64,000 bases of DNA from Sediminicola sp037203765. GTDB lineage: Bacteria; Bacteroidota; Bacteroidia; Flavobacteriales; Flavobacteriaceae. The notes beneath the pieces are model-generated. The model saw only the letters and a list, made by a program, of their open reading frames with translations. It searched no databases and had not been told where the DNA came from. Location of the stretch: NCBI RefSeq assembly GCF_037203765.1, contig NZ_JBBCAS010000002.1:1-64000 (forward strand). The letters run 5' to 3'. Shown one piece after another: positions 51,546 to 60,648 of this stretch. Each line of letters opens with the position of its first letter. Position 1 is the first letter of the stretch. Made by a program: the position numbers and the translations under genes.

Positions 51546-52279
51546 GCCCTTTTCAAATTTCAATACGCCCGTTTGGGGATTTTGCCGTACTGGTAGAATG
51601 GCCCGATAAAGTTGAAGAGCAGATCTTGAACGATATCCTTCATTTTATTCATCATTTAAAAACCCATCACCTAAATGAAAAAGAATGGGAAATGGTCCCA
51701 GCCTATAATTCATTGGCTTTGATCCACAGGGAAGGTAAAATAGATTACAAAAACTTTAGCGTTGAACTCCAAGAATGGTATTCCCAGAAATCCGGTGACC
51801 ATAGGACGGAGCAATTTATTTGGGAACTGCCTGTTTGTTATGAAGGAGATTTTGCGATAGATCTCATGGAGGTTGCCCAAAAATTAAATCTGACCCCATC
51901 CTATATTATATCGATGCATACCCAGCATGTCTATACGGTTTACGGAATTGGTTTTCTACCGGGCTTTATGTATTTGGGAGGATTGCCTCCAGCCTTGGAA
52001 ATTCCAAGGAGAGAAACCCCAAGACTTAAAGTGGAACAGGGATCGGTTGGCCTGGCCGGGAAACAAACGGGGATTTACCCGCAAGAATCCCCTGGAGGAT
52101 GGAATATTATCGGTAATTGCCCCGTTCCCATGTTCAATAAGGAAAAGGAAAATCCGTGTTTTGTAAATGTGGGCGACAAAATAAAATTTTATTCGATTAC
52201 CAAAGGGGAGTACGACTTACTTAAATTACAGGGCGAGGTTGGTATATATAAATTGAAAAAAACTAAGGTGGATGCTTAA
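51542..52279 (+). CDS. pxpB: 5-oxoprolinase subunit PxpB (KipI family)
   Basis: The 245-residue protein has the KipI/allophanate-hydrolase-subunit-1 pattern: IRPFGDFAVLVEWPDK at the start, HTQHVYTVYGIGFLPGFMYLGG and LAGKQTGIYPQESPGGWNI near the end. PxpB works with PxpC as the ATP-dependent part of 5-oxoprolinase. The start codon is GTG, overlapping the pxpA stop. It overlaps pxpC by 8 bp. Confidence 0.93.
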   Translation: MSPFQISIRPFGDFAVLVEWPDKVEEQILNDILHFIHHLKTHHLNEKEWEMVPAYNSLALIHREGKIDYKNFSVELQEWYSQKSGDHRTEQFIWELPVCYEGDFAIDLMEVAQKLNLTPSYIISMHTQHVYTVYGIGFLPGFMYLGGLPPALEIPRRETPRLKVEQGSVGLAGKQTGIYPQESPGGWNIIGNCPVPMFNKEKENPCFVNVGDKIKFYSITKGEYDLLKLQGEVGIYKLKKTKVDA

Positions 52280-53111
52280 TGTTATAAAGTCTGGTTTTTT
52301 TACTACCGTCCAGGACCTGGGCAGGTTTAATTACAGGAACAAAGGGGTGCCTGTGAGCGGGGTAATGGATTCCTTTTCCTATGCTATTCTCAATATGTTA
52401 TTGGAAAATGACAAGAAATCGGCAGTACTGGAAATTACCATGACCGGACCAAGATTGGAATTTGAGGCGGACACCTATATTGTGGCCGGCGGTGCTGAGC
52501 TACCCATGAGCTTAAATGACCAGCCCATTAAAAATTTTAAGATTCACAAGGTTTTGGCCGGTGATATCGTTTCGTTCGGAAAATTGGAACACGGATTGAG
52601 ATCGTACCTCGCCATAAAAGGTGGTTTTAAGTCACCTCTTGTTTTGGGAAGCAGATCGTACTACAAACCCCTGACCAGTTCATCCCGTATAAAGGACAAT
52701 GATCAAATACCATACGATGAATGCAAAGATTTTGAACCAAAAATTCAGGAAATAAAGGCGCATTCTTTATTGAGAGAATCGGTTTTGGAAGTTTTTGAAG
52801 GTCCGGAATACAGATTGTTGACGGAGAAGCAAACGCATGGATTGTTTGGCAACGACTTTACAATAGCCAAAGAGAACAATAGAATGGCATACCAGTTGAA
52901 CGAGGCCATAGAGGGGCATGCCATATCCATGCTTACATCGGCTACGCTTCCTGGAACCATTCAGCTGACCCCTTCAGGAAAATTGATCATTCTCATGAAA
53001 GACGGACAGACCACCGGGGGATATCCACGTATTTTACAACTTTCCGAAAAGGCGATTTCAATCTTGGCCCAAAAACGTTATGGCGATGATGTTTCGTTTA
53101 CACTGTTATAG
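52272..53111 (+). CDS. pxpC: 5-oxoprolinase subunit PxpC (KipA family)
   Basis: The 279-residue protein matches the KipA/allophanate-hydrolase-subunit-2 family: GFFTTVQDLGRFNYRNKGVPVSG, VLEITMTGPRLEFE and GTIQLTPSGKLIILMKDGQTTGGYPRI (in two adjoining segments). It completes the PxpABC 5-oxoprolinase. The gene starts within pxpB. It is convergent with the aldehyde dehydrogenase on the other strand, with only 30 bp between. Confidence 0.93.
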   Translation: MLNVIKSGFFTTVQDLGRFNYRNKGVPVSGVMDSFSYAILNMLLENDKKSAVLEITMTGPRLEFEADTYIVAGGAELPMSLNDQPIKNFKIHKVLAGDIVSFGKLEHGLRSYLAIKGGFKSPLVLGSRSYYKPLTSSSRIKDNDQIPYDECKDFEPKIQEIKAHSLLRESVLEVFEGPEYRLLTEKQTHGLFGNDFTIAKENNRMAYQLNEAIEGHAISMLTSATLPGTIQLTPSGKLIILMKDGQTTGGYPRILQLSEKAISILAQKRYGDDVSFTLL

Positions 53112-53141
53112 GCCAAAGCTTGTGGAGCGATTATAAACGGA

Positions 53142-54521
53142 CTACAATAGGTTTTTCAATTTTTTGGCAAATTTGATAGGTAAGGAGTAAGGGGGGTATC
53201 TAAAGGGAACATCCAACCAATTTGCCCTGTGGACTATGGGCTTGTGATGGGAAAAGAGTTCAAAGGTTGTCTTGCCGTGATACGAGCCGATCCCACTGCC
53301 CCCAACACCTCCAAAAGGCAATCTTTTATTGGCCACTTGTATGACGGTATCATTAATAGCGCCACCACCATAACTGTATTTTTGGATGATTTTATTTTGA
53401 AATGATTTTCTGTTGGAAAAAACATAGGTGGCCAAAGGCTTGCCATAATTTTGTACAATGTTGTGGATATCAGATTCACTTTCATAGGAAAGGATCGGTA
53501 GGATGGGGCCAAAAATTTCACCTTGCATCAATTTACTGTCCAGTTGGGGTTCATTCACCAGAGTGGGAGAAATGTAGTTGTCTTCAGGATCCGTATCACC
53601 TCCAAAAAGGACATCCTCACCAACGAGCATATCTTTTAAGTTGTTAAAATGAGAAGAGCCAACTGTTCTAGCATAATCTGAAGAATTCTTAATATCCCCT
53701 CCATAGCCCTCTTGTATCATTTTTATCAGAGCGGTGACAAAGGCCGATTTGACACTTTGGTGGACCAAAATATAATCTGGGGCAATACAAGTCTGTCCGG
53801 CATTTAAGAATTTGCCCCAGCATATTCTTTTTGCAGCCAGCTCCAATGAACTGCTTTCGTCTACGATACACGGGTTTTTTCCTCCCAATTCCAAGGTTAC
53901 CGGAGTCAAATGTTTGGCCGCACTTTCATATACAATTTGTCCCACCTTGGTACTTCCGGTAAAGAATATATAATCCCAATTTTCTTTCAAAAGGGCCTGG
54001 GATACCTCGACCCCTCCTTCAACCACGGATACGTGTTCCCTTGGAAAAACGGCCTTAATGATGCTATGGATAGTTTTTGATGTGTTTGGGGTTACTTCCG
54101 AAGGCTTTATGACCACTGTATTTCCGGCTGCTACGGCCCCTACCAGGGGCAAGAGAGCCAATTGGAACGGATAGTTCCAGGGAGCTATGATTAAAACAGT
54201 GCCATAGGGCTCCTTATAAATTTTATCTGTCGACGGAAAGTTCAACCAAGTGGAGGAAACATTTTTCGGACGGGCCCATGAAATTAGCTTTTTCAGAACC
54301 AATTTTATTTCTGCCAGGACAAACTGGGTTTCGGTCGCCAAGGTCTCAAAATGTGGTTTTTTAAAATCCGCATAAATGGCATCGCAAATGGCATCCTCCC
54401 GGGCAATGATTTCTTTTTGGAGCCTTAGCAACGCCTCTCTCCTAAAGGCGATGTCTTTGGTGCTTTGTGTTGCAAAAAAATCCCGCTGGACTTGAAGGGT
54501 TTCTGAAATGGTAGTCTTCAT
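53142..54521 (-). CDS. Class 3-type aldehyde dehydrogenase
   Basis: The 459-residue protein is an NAD(P)-dependent aldehyde dehydrogenase of the shorter class 3/fatty-aldehyde type. It has IIAPWNYPFQLALLPL, the coenzyme loop FTGSTKVGQIV, the general base in TLELGGKNPCIV, and the nucleophile Cys in NAGQTCIAPDYIL. It ends with a hydrophobic-basic tail (PIKFAKKLKNLL) that could contact membranes. No pathway partner is adjacent. Confidence 0.9.
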   Translation of the reverse strand: MKTTISETLQVQRDFFATQSTKDIAFRREALLRLQKEIIAREDAICDAIYADFKKPHFETLATETQFVLAEIKLVLKKLISWARPKNVSSTWLNFPSTDKIYKEPYGTVLIIAPWNYPFQLALLPLVGAVAAGNTVVIKPSEVTPNTSKTIHSIIKAVFPREHVSVVEGGVEVSQALLKENWDYIFFTGSTKVGQIVYESAAKHLTPVTLELGGKNPCIVDESSSLELAAKRICWGKFLNAGQTCIAPDYILVHQSVKSAFVTALIKMIQEGYGGDIKNSSDYARTVGSSHFNNLKDMLVGEDVLFGGDTDPEDNYISPTLVNEPQLDSKLMQGEIFGPILPILSYESESDIHNIVQNYGKPLATYVFSNRKSFQNKIIQKYSYGGGAINDTVIQVANKRLPFGGVGGSGIGSYHGKTTFELFSHHKPIVHRANWLDVPFRYPPYSLPIKFAKKLKNLL

Positions 54522-54870
54522 GTTAAATTATAAATAGGGCTTAGTTCCAGTGCAAAGGAATTAATAGTACAAGCTAATCAAAAATTCCAAAACTTAGGGC
54601 TTAGCTACGGCCTTATCACCTCCAAAACCAAAATCCATACCTGATTTGTGCATAGGAGCACTTTCCCACCTTGTATATTTACATTATTGAATTTGTTGGA
54701 TATGATACCAATAGTGTGTTTAAACCATTGAAAATGAACAACATAAATAGTGAATATTGTTATTGGATTTGAACCGGGGCACTTTGTTAATAATTTGGCG
54801 TAAATGAAACATTTATCTTTGAATAATAGATGATTCAAATAAAATTCAAGGAATAGCAATATAAAGTTTA
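54522..54870 (+). promoter_or_regulatory. Leader and promoter of the ilv operon
   Basis: The 349-bp gap has no gene. Near its end are TTTG at 54794-54797 and TATCTTTG at 54814-54821, a Bacteroidota -33/-7 pair with a 16-bp spacer, about 50 bp before the ilvD start. The transcript leader would be short and AT-rich. I see no leader peptide rich in Ile/Leu/Val codons, nor a T-box, so the control mode is not evident. The upstream part (54530-54780) shows no clear structure. Confidence 0.6.
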
Positions 54871-56547
54871 ATGGAACTCAACAAATACAGTAAGAACGTC
54901 ACCCAAGATCCCACCCAGCCAGCTGCACAGGCAATGTTACACGCAATCGGCCTCACCGATGCAGATTTGGAAAAACCACTGATAGGAATTGGGAGCACAG
55001 GTTATGAAGGTAATCCATGCAACATGCATTTAAATGACCTATCCAAGCATGTGAAGGAGGGCGTAAACGCCGGAGGTGCTGTCGGTTTAATTTTCAACAC
55101 CATAGGGGTAAGTGATGGTATTTCGATGGGAACCTATGGGATGCGCTATTCATTGCCATCAAGGGATATTATTGCCGATTCCATGGAAACCGTGGTTCAG
55201 GCAATGAACTATGACGGTTTGGTTACTGTTGTTGGGTGTGATAAAAATATGCCAGGAGCCCTTATGGCCATGATTAGGCTCAATAGGCCATCCATTCTTG
55301 TTTATGGAGGTACCATTGCCTCAGGATGTCTCAATGGAAAGAAATTGGATGTGGTTTCTGCTTTCGAAGCCTGGGGAGAGAAGGTTGCAGGCACTATGAA
55401 TGAAGAAGATTATAAAAGTGTAATACACAACGCCTGTCCTGGGGCAGGAGCTTGTGGGGGCATGTATACGGCCAATACCATGGCATCAGCTATAGAAGCA
55501 TTGGGCATGGCCATGCCATTTAATTCTTCCAATCCTGCCATGGGGAATGAGAAAAAAGAGGATTGTTTCAATTCGGGAAGGGCACTTCAGAATTTATTGG
55601 AAAAGGATATCAAGCCTAGTGATATTATTAGCAGGAAATCCTTGGAAAATGCCATTCGATTGATCACAGTGCTAGGAGGGTCCACCAATGCGGTTCTCCA
55701 CTTCTTGGCCATAGCCAAAGCGGCAGAGATTGAATTTACACTGGATGATTTCCAGAAAATTAGTGACACTACTCCATTTTTGGCCGATCTAAAGCCTAGT
55801 GGAAAATATCTAATGGAAGATGTACATAGGGTAGGAGGTATTCCTGCAGTAATGAAGTTTATGTTGGAGCATGGCATGTTGCACGGTGATTGTTTGACCG
55901 TTACCGGAAAAACAGTAGCAGAAAACCTAGCAAGCGTTCCCAGTTTATCGGAAGGCCAAGATGTGGTAAGGCCGGTAAGCAACCCCATAAAGCCAACGGG
56001 ACATATTAGAATATTATATGGCAACCTTGCAGAAGAGGGTTCCGTAGCAAAAATAACCGGGAAGGAAGGTCTGTATTTTTCCGGACCGGCTAAAGTTTAT
56101 GATGGAGAATTCTTGGCCAATGACGGGATCCGCAATGGAGAGGTTAAAAAAGGCAATGTTGTTGTCATAAGATACGAGGGCCCTAAAGGAGGTCCGGGAA
56201 TGCCAGAGATGTTGAAGCCCACTGCGGCCATAATGGGTGCGGGACTTGGAAAGGATGTTGCATTGATCACAGATGGTAGATTTTCTGGAGGAACCCATGG
56301 GTTTGTTGTAGGCCACGTTGCTCCGGAAGCACAGGATGGTGGTACCATAGGCCTTTTACAGGACGGTGATATCGTCACCATAGATGCAGAAAAGAACAGT
56401 ATCAGTGTGGATCTTTCGGATGCTGAAATACAATCGAGAAAGGCGAAATGGCAACAACCAGCATTAAAAGTAAACAAAGGGAGTTTGTACAAATATGCAA
56501 AAATGGTTTCATCGGCCTCCCAGGGTTGTGTGACCGATGAATTTTAG
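54871..56547 (+). CDS. ilvD: Dihydroxy-acid dehydratase IlvD
   Basis: The 558-residue protein has the IlvD/Edd signatures. The cluster cysteines are in GYEGNPCNMHL, VVGCDKNMPGALM and ACPGAGACGGMYTANTM (the first within Asn-Pro-Cys-Asn). The C-terminal segment is TDGRFSGGTHGFVVGHVAPEA. It dehydrates 2,3-dihydroxy-3-methylbutanoate (or -pentanoate) to the keto acids of valine and isoleucine. It is the first gene of ilvD-ilvB-ilvN-ilvC-ilvA, right behind a good promoter. Confidence 0.96.
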   Translation: MELNKYSKNVTQDPTQPAAQAMLHAIGLTDADLEKPLIGIGSTGYEGNPCNMHLNDLSKHVKEGVNAGGAVGLIFNTIGVSDGISMGTYGMRYSLPSRDIIADSMETVVQAMNYDGLVTVVGCDKNMPGALMAMIRLNRPSILVYGGTIASGCLNGKKLDVVSAFEAWGEKVAGTMNEEDYKSVIHNACPGAGACGGMYTANTMASAIEALGMAMPFNSSNPAMGNEKKEDCFNSGRALQNLLEKDIKPSDIISRKSLENAIRLITVLGGSTNAVLHFLAIAKAAEIEFTLDDFQKISDTTPFLADLKPSGKYLMEDVHRVGGIPAVMKFMLEHGMLHGDCLTVTGKTVAENLASVPSLSEGQDVVRPVSNPIKPTGHIRILYGNLAEEGSVAKITGKEGLYFSGPAKVYDGEFLANDGIRNGEVKKGNVVVIRYEGPKGGPGMPEMLKPTAAIMGAGLGKDVALITDGRFSGGTHGFVVGHVAPEAQDGGTIGLLQDGDIVTIDAEKNSISVDLSDAEIQSRKAKWQQPALKVNKGSLYKYAKMVSSASQGCVTDEF

Positions 56548-56682
56548 CAAAAGAACCATCCTTCGGGAAATATAGAGTACGTCAGTGCTAATGCAGGAAT
56601 TTGAAAAATGGTTTTGAACAAATAGTGTTAAATTAAAAATGCCCTAAACCTTTCGACGAGATTGAGTGATGGGGAAAGGCCT

Positions 56683-58416
56683 ATGGAAACAGTAAAAGAG
56701 AAAAAAACGGCAAAACAAGAAAGAGCGACTATGAGGATTAGCGGTGCTGAGGCCATTATCCATTGTTTATTGGCCGAGGGTGTGGATTTGATATACGGAT
56801 ACCCGGGAGGGGCCATCATGCCGGTTTATGATGAATTGTACAAGTTCCAAGATAAATTGACCCATATTCTTACCCGCCATGAGCAAGGGGCAACCCATGC
56901 CGCACAAGGATATGCTAGGGTTTCAGGTAAAGTAGGGGTTGCCATGGCCACATCAGGTCCCGGAGCAACCAACTTGGTAACGGGATTGGCAGATGCACAG
57001 ATAGATTCTACTCCAATGGTTTGTATCACGGGACAGGTAGCCCGACACCTTTTGGGTTCTGATGCATTTCAGGAAACCGATATTATTGGAATCTCTACGC
57101 CTGTGACCAAATGGAACTACCAAGTGACCAAGGCATCGGAAATACCGGAAATATTGGCGAAAGCCTTTTATATTGCAAAATCAGGACGTCCCGGACCCGT
57201 GCTTATTGATATTACCAAAAATGCACAGTTCGATGAATTCGATTTTAGCTACGAACCCTGTAAGGCCGTTAGGAGTTACAATCCCTTTCCGAAACCGGAA
57301 ATGAAGGCCATTGAAGCCGCTGCCAATATGATCAATGAAGCCAAAAAGCCGTATGTCATTTTTGGACAAGGGGTTATTTTGGGGGAAGCTGAAGCACAGT
57401 TAAAGGCACTGGTTGAGAAGGCAGGCATTCCTGCAGCCTGGACCATTTTGGGACTGTCTGCCATGGATACGGCCCATCCCCTGAATGTAGGGATGGTTGG
57501 GATGCATGGCAATTATGGTCCCAACGTGCTGACCAATGAATGTGATGTGCTGGTAGCCATAGGCATGCGCTTTGATGATCGGGTAACCGGTAATTTGGAA
57601 ACGTATGCAAAACAGGCCAAGGTCATTCATTTTGAAATAGACCCGGCAGAAATAAATAAGAATGTCAAGGCAGACATCGGAGTTTTAGGCAATGCAAAAG
57701 AAAGTCTGGAACTTTTGTTGCCATTGATCAAGGAGAATACCCATGATTCCTGGCACCAGGAATTCAAGAAAAAATACCAGATAGAATTTGATACCGTCAT
57801 CCATAAAGATATTCATCCTACCAAGGAAGGATTGACCATGGGAGAGGTTATCGAACAGATCAATACGGCCTCAAAAAACAAGGCGGTAATAGTTTCCGAT
57901 GTTGGGCAACACCAAATGATTGCCTGTAGGTATGCAAAGTTCAACCAATCGAAAAGTAATATTACCTCCGGTGGCTTGGGCACCATGGGTTTTGCGCTTC
58001 CGGCTGCAATAGGTGCAAAAATGGGAGCTATGGACAGGGAAGTGGTTGCCATTATAGGTGACGGAGGGTACCAAATGACCATTCAGGAACTCGGAACCAT
58101 TTTCCAGAACAAAACCCCTGTAAAAATTGTGGTATTGAACAATGAACATTTGGGTATGGTACGCCAGTGGCAGGAGCTATTCTTTGAAAAGCGATATGCG
58201 TCAACCATCATGACAAACCCCGATTTTGTAAAAATTGCGGAAGGGTATCACATCAAGGCTAAAAGGGTGACCGAACGTAAAGAATTGCAAGCCGCTGTTG
58301 AGGAGATGATCGCATCTAAAGAGGCGTATTTCTTGGAAGTAAAAGTAGAACAGGAGGATAACGTTTTTCCGATGATACCAACAGGGGCCTCGGTTTCAGA
58401 CATTAGACTGAAATAA
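56683..58416 (+). CDS. ilvB: Acetolactate synthase large subunit IlvB
   Basis: The 577-residue protein is a thiamine-diphosphate enzyme. The catalytic Glu lies in the N-terminal part (RHEQGATHAAQGYAR). The FAD-binding middle domain has GMVGMHGNYGPN, and the TPP motif is GDGGYQMTIQELGT followed by NNEHLGMVRQWQELF. It condenses pyruvate to acetolactate, or with 2-oxobutyrate to acetohydroxybutyrate. I use ATG 56683, preceded by GGGGAAAGG, over the TTG seven codons upstream. It is followed by its regulatory subunit. Confidence 0.95.
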   Translation: METVKEKKTAKQERATMRISGAEAIIHCLLAEGVDLIYGYPGGAIMPVYDELYKFQDKLTHILTRHEQGATHAAQGYARVSGKVGVAMATSGPGATNLVTGLADAQIDSTPMVCITGQVARHLLGSDAFQETDIIGISTPVTKWNYQVTKASEIPEILAKAFYIAKSGRPGPVLIDITKNAQFDEFDFSYEPCKAVRSYNPFPKPEMKAIEAAANMINEAKKPYVIFGQGVILGEAEAQLKALVEKAGIPAAWTILGLSAMDTAHPLNVGMVGMHGNYGPNVLTNECDVLVAIGMRFDDRVTGNLETYAKQAKVIHFEIDPAEINKNVKADIGVLGNAKESLELLLPLIKENTHDSWHQEFKKKYQIEFDTVIHKDIHPTKEGLTMGEVIEQINTASKNKAVIVSDVGQHQMIACRYAKFNQSKSNITSGGLGTMGFALPAAIGAKMGAMDREVVAIIGDGGYQMTIQELGTIFQNKTPVKIVVLNNEHLGMVRQWQELFFEKRYASTIMTNPDFVKIAEGYHIKAKRVTERKELQAAVEEMIASKEAYFLEVKVEQEDNVFPMIPTGASVSDIRLK

Positions 58417-58475
58417 TATCGCAGAATAGAATCAATTTAAAAAGATACTTCAATTTGAAGGAGAAAGAAAAGAGC

Positions 58476-59009
58476 ATGGAAAAACAGTGGTTCACCATAT
58501 CGGTATATTCAGAAAACAACGTCGGATTACTGAATAGAATATCCGGAATATTTTTGAAGCGACATATCAATATAGAGGGTTTAAATGTCTCAAAATCAGA
58601 AATAGAGGGCATTTCAAAATTCACTATAGTCGTCTTTACCACCGAAGAGTGGGTGCGTAAGATCGTGGGACAGATAGAAAAGCAGATCGAGGTGATCAGG
58701 GCCTTTTATCATACCGATGAGGAAACTATTTATCAAGAGTCTGCCTTATTTAAGATTGCCTCCAATTTATTGTTCGATGAACGACAGATACAGAATATTA
58801 TAAAAGACAACAACGCCCAGATCGTAACGGTTTCGAGGGACTTTTTTGTAGTTGCCAAATCGGGCAGGCGTTCGGAGGTGGACGAAATGTACAGCCAGTT
58901 AAAACCTTACGGCATCATGCAGTTCGTTAGATCTGGAAGAATCGCCGTATCCAAGGCGGAAATGCAGATTTCTGCATTATTGCAAGAATTTCAAACAACA
59001 AATAATTAA
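58476..59009 (+). CDS. ilvN: Acetolactate synthase regulatory subunit IlvN/IlvH
   Basis: The 177-residue protein has an N-terminal ACT domain (FTISVYSENNVGLLNRISG, with the NVGLLNRI effector loop). A C-terminal ALS_ss domain follows. It provides valine feedback and activates IlvB. I use ATG 58476; a TTG at 58455 is also in frame, but the sequence between looks like the ribosome-binding region (AAGGAGAAAG). It is between ilvB and ilvC. Confidence 0.93.
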   Translation: MEKQWFTISVYSENNVGLLNRISGIFLKRHINIEGLNVSKSEIEGISKFTIVVFTTEEWVRKIVGQIEKQIEVIRAFYHTDEETIYQESALFKIASNLLFDERQIQNIIKDNNAQIVTVSRDFFVVAKSGRRSEVDEMYSQLKPYGIMQFVRSGRIAVSKAEMQISALLQEFQTTNN

Positions 59010-59057
59010 TCAATAAATACTACCCGATGTCAAGCGGGATTAAAACTCACATTAAAA

Positions 59058-60533
59058 ATGGCAAACTATTTTAATACACTATCCTTAAGAGACCAACTGA
59101 CCCAATTGGGCAAATGTAGGTTTATGCAATCTTCAGAATTTTCAGATGGTGTATCCGCCCTAAAGGGAAAAAAAATTGTAATTGTAGGTTGTGGGGCCCA
59201 AGGACTGAACCAAGGTTTGAACATGAGGGACTCAGGATTGGATATTTCTTATACCCTTAGGGCAGAAGCAATCAAGGAACAACGCCAATCCTATAAAAAC
59301 GCCAAAGAAAATGGCTTTAATGTTGGTACTTATGAAGAATTGGTGCCGACTGCCGACGTGGTGGTCAATCTTACCCCCGACAAACAACATACCAGCGTGG
59401 TTTCAGCCGTAATGCCCTTGATGAAAAAAGGAGCGACCTTATCATACTCCCATGGTTTCAATATTGTGGAAGAGGGGATGAAGATCCGTGAGGACATCAC
59501 CGTTATCATGGTAGCACCAAAATGTCCTGGATCTGAGGTCCGTGAGGAGTATAAAAGGGGATTCGGTGTACCTACTTTGATTGCCGTTCACCCAGACAAC
59601 GACCCAGAAGGAAAAGGACTGGTACAGGCTAAGGCCTATGCTGTGGCCACCGGCGGACATAAGGCAGGTGTTTTGGAGTCGTCCTTCGTTGCTGAGGTAA
59701 AATCGGATCTAATGGGGGAACAGACCATTCTTTGTGGTCTTTTGCAGACAGGTTCTATCCTTTGTTTCGATAAGATGGTAGAAAAGGGAATCGATAAGGG
59801 GTACGCCTCCAAATTGATCCAATACGGTTGGGAAACAGTTACGGAAGGACTAAAATATGGTGGCATTACCAATATGATGGATCGCTTGTCCAATCCGGCG
59901 AAAATAAAAGCTTTTGAACTTTCAGAGGAATTAAAAGACATCATGCGTCCTTTGTTCAATAAACATATGGACGATATCATGAGCGGACATTTTTCCAAAA
60001 CCATGATGGAAGATTGGGCCAATGACGATAAAAATTTACATACTTGGAGAGCCGCTACCGGTGAAACGGCCTTTGAAAAGACTCCAGCTGGATCGGATAA
60101 GATTACTGAGCAGGATTTCTATGACCACGGAGTTTTGATGGTAGCGATGGTAAGAGCTGGTGTGGAATTGGCTTTTGAAGCGATGACCGCTTCAGGAATT
60201 ATTGCGGAATCTGCCTATTATGAGTCCCTACACGAAACACCGTTGATTGCCAATACCATTGCGAGAAAGAAACTGTTTGAAATGAACCGTGTCATCTCCG
60301 ATACGGCCGAATATGGTTGCTATTTGTTCGATCATGCCTGTAAGCCACTGTTGAAGGATTTTATGAAGAAGATCGATACCGATGTCATCGGGAAGAAATA
60401 TGGGGAAGGTAAGGGCAATGGCGTGGACAATGCAAAGCTGATCGCCGTGAACAAGGCCTTGAGGAACCATCCGGTTGAAATTGTAGGAGGCCGATTGCGC
60501 GCCTCTATGACCGCTATGAAACGTATCGTTTAA
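59058..60533 (+). CDS. ilvC: Ketol-acid reductoisomerase IlvC (class II)
   Basis: The 491-residue enzyme has the Rossmann motif VIVGCGAQGLNQGLNMRDSG. It has a duplicated knotted C-terminal domain, including SDLMGEQTILCG, and a second metal-site region, ELAFEAMTASGIIAESAYYESLHE. The length marks the long class II form, as in E. coli. It converts acetolactate or acetohydroxybutyrate to the dihydroxy acids with NADPH and Mg. A 45-nt hairpin separates it from ilvA. Confidence 0.96.
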   Translation: MANYFNTLSLRDQLTQLGKCRFMQSSEFSDGVSALKGKKIVIVGCGAQGLNQGLNMRDSGLDISYTLRAEAIKEQRQSYKNAKENGFNVGTYEELVPTADVVVNLTPDKQHTSVVSAVMPLMKKGATLSYSHGFNIVEEGMKIREDITVIMVAPKCPGSEVREEYKRGFGVPTLIAVHPDNDPEGKGLVQAKAYAVATGGHKAGVLESSFVAEVKSDLMGEQTILCGLLQTGSILCFDKMVEKGIDKGYASKLIQYGWETVTEGLKYGGITNMMDRLSNPAKIKAFELSEELKDIMRPLFNKHMDDIMSGHFSKTMMEDWANDDKNLHTWRAATGETAFEKTPAGSDKITEQDFYDHGVLMVAMVRAGVELAFEAMTASGIIAESAYYESLHETPLIANTIARKKLFEMNRVISDTAEYGCYLFDHACKPLLKDFMKKIDTDVIGKKYGEGKGNGVDNAKLIAVNKALRNHPVEIVGGRLRASMTAMKRIV

Positions 60534-60561
60534 GTTGAGTTGAATTAGTTTATACAAGAGG

Positions 60562-60610
60562 TCGCAGTCGGTAACTTAATGCTTATATTAAGACTACCGG
60601 CTGCGATTAA
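60562..60610 (+). terminator. Long hairpin between ilvC and ilvA (terminator or processing site)
   Basis: The arms TCGCAG-TCGGTA-CTTAAT and ATTAAG-TACCGG-CTGCGA pair over about 18 bp with one G-T pair and small bulges around a GCTTAT loop. The hairpin is followed by TTAATTTTA, a weak T-rich tract. It may be a partial terminator that lowers ilvA expression relative to ilvC or a stabiliser of the ilvC mRNA 3' end. Confidence 0.65.
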
Positions 60611-60648
60611 TTTTATCCATATCCCTCGGTTATGGCAAGCAAAGAATT

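Noticed and set aside
54522..54870. T-box or Leu/Ile/Val attenuator upstream of ilvD
   Set aside because: No T-box sequence, anti-terminator pair or leader peptide rich in branched-chain codons is visible; only a promoter could be supported.
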